Made by a program: the position numbers and the translations under genes
In this document: positions 14,542 to 17,552 of the stretch, in pieces
Numbering within the stretch: position 1 is the first letter of the stretch
How the letters are laid out: the number at the start of each line of letters is the position of its first letter
Assembly (NCBI GenBank): GCA_018679695.1
Contig: JAHHKH010000273.1
Span: forward strand, 1-17,552
DNA from: Maribacter sp.
GTDB lineage: Bacteria > Bacteroidota > Bacteroidia > Flavobacteriales > Flavobacteriaceae
Length of the DNA stretch: 17,552 nt
Direction: 5' to 3'
Notes under the pieces: generated by a model
Database searches by the model: none
Told to the model about the DNA's origin: nothing
The model's input: only the letters and a program-made list of their open reading frames with translations

Positions 14542-15417
14542 ATGAGACCACTAAAAATAGTTGTACTTATAAAACAAGTACCTGATACTAGACACGTCGG
14601 TCCTGACGCAATGAAACCTGATGGTACTGTCAATAGAGGAAAATTAGATACGGTATTTAATCCAGACGATTTACATGCTTTGGAATTGGCCCTTAATTTA
14701 AAGGATAGAATTCCTGAAACCGAAGTTACAGTAATGACAATGGGTCCAAGAAGAGCTGCTGATATTATTAGGGATAGTTTATATAGAGGAGCTGATAATG
14801 GGATTATGATTTCTGATAAGCGTTTTGGAGGTGCGGATACTTTGGCAACAAGTTATACCCTTGTTAAGGCCATCGAAAAATTACCTTCGTACGATATCAT
14901 CATGGGAGGACGACAAGCCATTGATGGGGATACCGCCCAGGTAGGTCCACAATGTGCAGAAAAATTAGGAATACCCCAAATAACTTATGTTGAAGAAGTA
15001 CTTTCAATTACCAATGATGGGGTTATTGCGAAACGTAGATTATCAAAAGGGGTTGAAACCGTGTCTTCACCTATACCATGCCTTATGACCGTTCATGGCG
15101 CTTCCCCCGCTTGTAGATCTAAAGAAGCCAAACGGGTAATGAAATATAAATATGCCAGGACCAATTCAGAAATTCGTCGAAATGATGAGTTTATAATAGC
15201 ATTACATTCCAAAAGACCCTATTTGACAATTCCAGAATGGGGCGTAGAGGATATTGGGGCAGATGAATCAAAAATAGGACTTTCAGGTTCACCAACTAAG
15301 GTTAAGAGTGTGGAAAGTGTTGTCTTAACGGCCAGTGAGGCAAAAGTCTTATCAGAATCGGATACTGACATTGAAGGCATGATAAAAGAGCTCATTGAAC
15401 ACCATACAATTGGATAA
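14542..15417 (+). CDS. etfB: Electron transfer flavoprotein beta subunit
   Basis: EtfB pairs with EtfA to carry electrons from acyl-CoA dehydrogenases (or, in some lineages, to bifurcate electrons from NADH). The 291-residue product starts at ATG 14542 (MRPLKIVVLIKQVPDT), the usual EtfB N-terminus; an upstream in-frame TTG at 14410 would add 44 residues across the terminator and promoter and is rejected. Recognisable segments are KLDTVFNPDDLHALE (34-48), VMTMGPRRAADIIRDSLYRGAD (64-85) and the nucleotide-binding loop GGRQAIDGDTAQVGPQ (122-137). In that loop AIDGDTAQVGP is the form I associate with clostridial-type, FAD-binding beta subunits, not the AMP-binding mitochondrial form. etfA follows after 19 bases. 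These genes look more A+T-rich in codon use than the ligA region, perhaps reflecting high expression. Confidence 0.93.
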   Translation: MRPLKIVVLIKQVPDTRHVGPDAMKPDGTVNRGKLDTVFNPDDLHALELALNLKDRIPETEVTVMTMGPRRAADIIRDSLYRGADNGIMISDKRFGGADTLATSYTLVKAIEKLPSYDIIMGGRQAIDGDTAQVGPQCAEKLGIPQITYVEEVLSITNDGVIAKRRLSKGVETVSSPIPCLMTVHGASPACRSKEAKRVMKYKYARTNSEIRRNDEFIIALHSKRPYLTIPEWGVEDIGADESKIGLSGSPTKVKSVESVVLTASEAKVLSESDTDIEGMIKELIEHHTIG

Positions 15418-15436
15418 TAACTAAAAGTGAATTAAA

Positions 15437-16456
15437 ATGAAGAGCATATTCGTTTATTGCGAAGTTGAAAATCAAAAAGTTGCAGATATAAGTCAGGAGT
15501 TATTATCAACTGGAAAGAAATTGGCTGTAAAATTAGGCTGTCAGCTCGAAGCAATGGTCTTTGGCAGTCAATTGGATAAAATTGAAAATCAAGTTTCACC
15601 ATTCGGCGTGGATAAAATATATATCGCGGATAATAAGAGTTTAGAGCCTTATAGAACTTTACCACATGCATCATTAACGACGCATCTGTTAAAAAAAGAA
15701 GATCCCCAGATTGTTTTGTTCGGAGCGACTTCTGTGGGTAGGGATTTGGCACCGCGTATAGCCTCAGCATTAAATTGTGGTTTAACGGCAGATACCACAA
15801 TATTGGATATTGGAAATCATTTTGTTAAAAAGGAAAAGAAAGAATATCAAAATTTGCTATATGCAATACGTCCTGCATTTGGAGGAAGTATAATGGCTAA
15901 CATCATTAATTGGGATCAACATCCGCAAATGGCCACTGTAAGGGAAGGTGTAATGAAAAAAGAGGTTTTTGATAATAATTATAAATCAGAAATTGTTGAA
16001 GTAGATGTAAACTCAATTGTAGATGAAAAGGATTTTGTCGTTAAGATTATAGAGCGACATATCGAAGAATCCGATGTAAATCTTAAAGAGGCCCCAATAA
16101 TTGTAGCTGGTGGCTATGGTGTGGGTTCAAAAGAGAATTTTGAGCTACTTGAAGAATTAGCCGAATTGTTAGGTGGTGAAGTAGGCGGTTCAAGAGCCGC
16201 TGTGGATGCCGGTTTTATAGATCATGATCGTCAAATTGGTCAGACAGGAACAACGGTTAGACCAAAATTGTATATAGCTGCTGGCATATCTGGAGCAATA
16301 CAGCATACTGCTGGAATGCAAGATGCATCAATGATCATTTCAATCAATAACGACCCAGAAGCTCCTATCAATAGTCTCGCAGACTACGTGATACAGGGAG
16401 ACCTGGAAGTTGTAATTCCAAAAATGATCAAATTTTATAAAGCCAACGCCAAGTAA
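15437..16456 (+). CDS. etfA: Electron transfer flavoprotein alpha subunit
   Basis: EtfA holds the FAD that receives electrons from acyl-CoA dehydrogenase and passes them on. At 339 residues it is of normal length. The N-terminal half shows FGATSVGRDLAPRIASAL (95-112) and CGLTADTTIL. It also has RPAFGGSIMANI...HPQMATVREGVM (145-173), the form typical of bacterial group ETFs; the mitochondrial type has quite different residues there. The C-terminal FAD domain is complete: GGYGVGS (225-231), GGSRAAVDAG (250-259), QIGQTGTTVRPKLYIAAGISGAIQH (266-290) and ISINNDPEAPI (301-311). It sits between etfB (19 bases before) and an acyl-CoA dehydrogenase (50 bases after), its likely electron donor. No ferredoxin domain is fused to its N-terminus. 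Confidence 0.95.
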   Translation: MKSIFVYCEVENQKVADISQELLSTGKKLAVKLGCQLEAMVFGSQLDKIENQVSPFGVDKIYIADNKSLEPYRTLPHASLTTHLLKKEDPQIVLFGATSVGRDLAPRIASALNCGLTADTTILDIGNHFVKKEKKEYQNLLYAIRPAFGGSIMANIINWDQHPQMATVREGVMKKEVFDNNYKSEIVEVDVNSIVDEKDFVVKIIERHIEESDVNLKEAPIIVAGGYGVGSKENFELLEELAELLGGEVGGSRAAVDAGFIDHDRQIGQTGTTVRPKLYIAAGISGAIQHTAGMQDASMIISINNDPEAPINSLADYVIQGDLEVVIPKMIKFYKANAK

Positions 16457-16506
16457 GTGTTATTAATTCGGGATTAAGTCGAACCCAAAACTTAAAAATG
16501 TAGAAA

Positions 16507-17552
16507 ATGGATAATTTTTTTAACGATACACAAGATTTTAGATTTCATTTAACACACCCACTTTTTCAAAAAATCGTAGCACTTAAAGAAAAGAATTTCT
16601 CAGAATCGGAAGTGTATGATTATGCACCTTTGAATCATGAAGATGCAGTCGATAATTATGAAAAAGTTTTAGATATAGTAGGGGAGATTTGTGCGAATAC
16701 AATTGCTGCAAATGCAGAGGGTGTTGATTTGGAAGGTCCCCATATCGAAAACAATGAAGTGATTTATGCCAAAGGGACCACTGAAGACTATAAAGCCCTT
16801 TATAAAGCAGGATTAATAGGTATGGCGTTACCTAGAAAATATGGTGGTTTGAATTTCCCTATGGTACCCTATGTAATGGCCGCGGAAATGGTAGCTAGGG
16901 CAGACGCGGGTTTTGCAAATATTTGGGGACTTCAAGATTGTGCGGAGACTATTTATGAATTTGGTTCCGAGGAACAAAAAGATAAATATTTACCAAGATT
17001 CAATAGAGATGGAGCAACAGCTGCAATGGTATTAACAGAGCCTGATGCAGGTTCAGATTTGCAGTCGGTGAAGCTGAAGGCGACCTTCGATGAAAAAGAA
17101 AAAATCTGGAAATTAAATGGTGTAAAGCGATTTATTACGAATGGTGATGCAGATATTTCTTTGGTATTGGCAAGATCAGAACCAAATACTCTTGATGCCC
17201 GTGGTTTGTCTATGTTTATTTATGATAGAAATGACCATGCAGTTGAAGTTCGACATTTAGAAAAGAAATTAGGTATTAAAGGTTCTCCAACCTGTGAATT
17301 AGTATTTAAAAATGCTCCAGCCGAATTAGTAGGTAAAGAACGTTTTGGTTTAATAAAGTACGTAATGTCTTTAATGAACTCAGCTCGTTTGGGTGTTGGA
17401 GCTCAATCTGTTGGACTTGCTGATGCTGCATACCGAGAGGCTTTAAAATATGCAGAAGAAAGAGCTCAATTTGGAAAAGTAATTGTGAATTTTCCTGCAG
17501 TTTATGAAATGTTGACAAACATGAAAATTAAAGTTGATGCACTTCGTTCATT
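16507..17552 (+). CDS. Acyl-CoA dehydrogenase, large FadE5-like type (3' end outside window)
   Basis: This gene has no stop before the window edge; 348 codons are visible. Acyl-CoA dehydrogenases oxidise acyl-CoA to trans-2-enoyl-CoA with FAD and hand electrons to ETF. Visible motifs are MALPRKYGGLNFPMVPY, MVLTEPDAGSDLQSV (174-188, the family's FAD/substrate signature), LNGVKRFITNGDAD, LGIKGSPTCELVF, SARLGVGAQSVGLADAAYREAL and RAQFGK (319-324). The N-terminus is longer than in 380-residue enzymes: about 65 residues with a DAVDNYEKVLDIVGEICANTIA helix. That resembles the large (about 600-residue) FadE5/DmdC-like group, so roughly 250 residues, including the catalytic glutamate, are probably outside the window. 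Its start ATG at 16507 is 50 bases after etfA. The acyl chain preference cannot be told from here; branched or methylthio acyl-CoAs are possible. Confidence 0.92.
   Translation, partial: MDNFFNDTQDFRFHLTHPLFQKIVALKEKNFSESEVYDYAPLNHEDAVDNYEKVLDIVGEICANTIAANAEGVDLEGPHIENNEVIYAKGTTEDYKALYKAGLIGMALPRKYGGLNFPMVPYVMAAEMVARADAGFANIWGLQDCAETIYEFGSEEQKDKYLPRFNRDGATAAMVLTEPDAGSDLQSVKLKATFDEKEKIWKLNGVKRFITNGDADISLVLARSEPNTLDARGLSMFIYDRNDHAVEVRHLEKKLGIKGSPTCELVFKNAPAELVGKERFGLIKYVMSLMNSARLGVGAQSVGLADAAYREALKYAEERAQFGKVIVNFPAVYEMLTNMKIKVDALRS

Noticed and set aside
15432..15800. Open frame of 122 codons on the - strand within etfA
   Set aside because: Antisense to the strongly conserved etfA coding sequence; the product has no domain-like features.
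16469..16486. TTCG...CGAA pairing between etfA and the acyl-CoA dehydrogenase gene, as a possible hairpin
   Set aside because: Only a 4-bp stem with no T-run after it; not enough for a terminator or attenuator.
13525..17552. Apparent A+T-richer codon use from fabI onward, considered as a sign of horizontal transfer
   Set aside because: The genes are core metabolism with flavobacterial features and no mobile elements nearby; high expression or chance explains it better.
1..17552. Search for CRISPR arrays, tandem repeats, tRNA/rRNA genes, integrases, transposases and toxin-antitoxin or anti-phage genes
   Set aside because: None seen; every sizeable stretch is accounted for by housekeeping genes, so I do not claim a defence or mobile system.

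Overview
The window reads as ordinary chromosome of a marine-type flavobacterium (Bacteroidota). The evidence is: low-to-moderate G+C; upstream regions with TAnnTTTG-type -7 boxes instead of strong Shine-Dalgarno sites; a PorD/DUF4835 type IX secretion protein; a Bacteroidota-style RNA polymerase omega subunit; and PAMDLDMF-type CoaBC. I see no rRNA, tRNA, CRISPR array, insertion sequence or phage gene. The genes are densely packed; the longest gap is about 150 bases.

Layout. (1) 1-5159, + strand: the 3' end of prmC, a LOG-family nucleotide hydrolase, ligA, a membrane-anchored M23 peptidase, a CPA1 Na+/H+ antiporter and a small conserved orphan; most are joined by overlaps or gaps of a few bases. 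(2) 5160-6834, - strand: a 5'-nucleotidase split into two exported proteins, with the C-terminal (substrate) domain gene first and the metallophosphatase domain gene second. (3) 6835-6902: a short divergent control region centred on a perfect 9-bp inverted repeat. (4) 6903-8329, + strand: a DUF6913-like protein and dapA, overlapping by one base. (5) 8450-13437, + strand: bamD, rpoZ, coaBC, porD, recN, a cluster mixing outer-membrane assembly, transcription, coenzyme A synthesis, type IX secretion and DNA repair. (6) 13525-14391: fabI with its own promoter and a strong intrinsic terminator. (7) 14542 to the window end: etfB, etfA and an acyl-CoA dehydrogenase cut by the window edge, behind a promoter that carries a perfect 16-bp palindrome.

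How the genes fit together. Region 7 is a fatty-acyl or related acyl-CoA oxidation module: the dehydrogenase reduces its FAD and the EtfAB pair takes the electrons. Beside it, fabI does the last reduction step of fatty-acid synthesis. The rest is housekeeping.

I found no convincing new multi-gene system. The points most worth a second look are the ETF pair with sequence signatures of the clostridial (bifurcation-capable) type, the split nucleotidase whose halves carry different export signals, the CoaBC that lacks two residues essential in the E. coli decarboxylase, the two symmetric operator-like sites, and the uncharacterised 101-residue protein.
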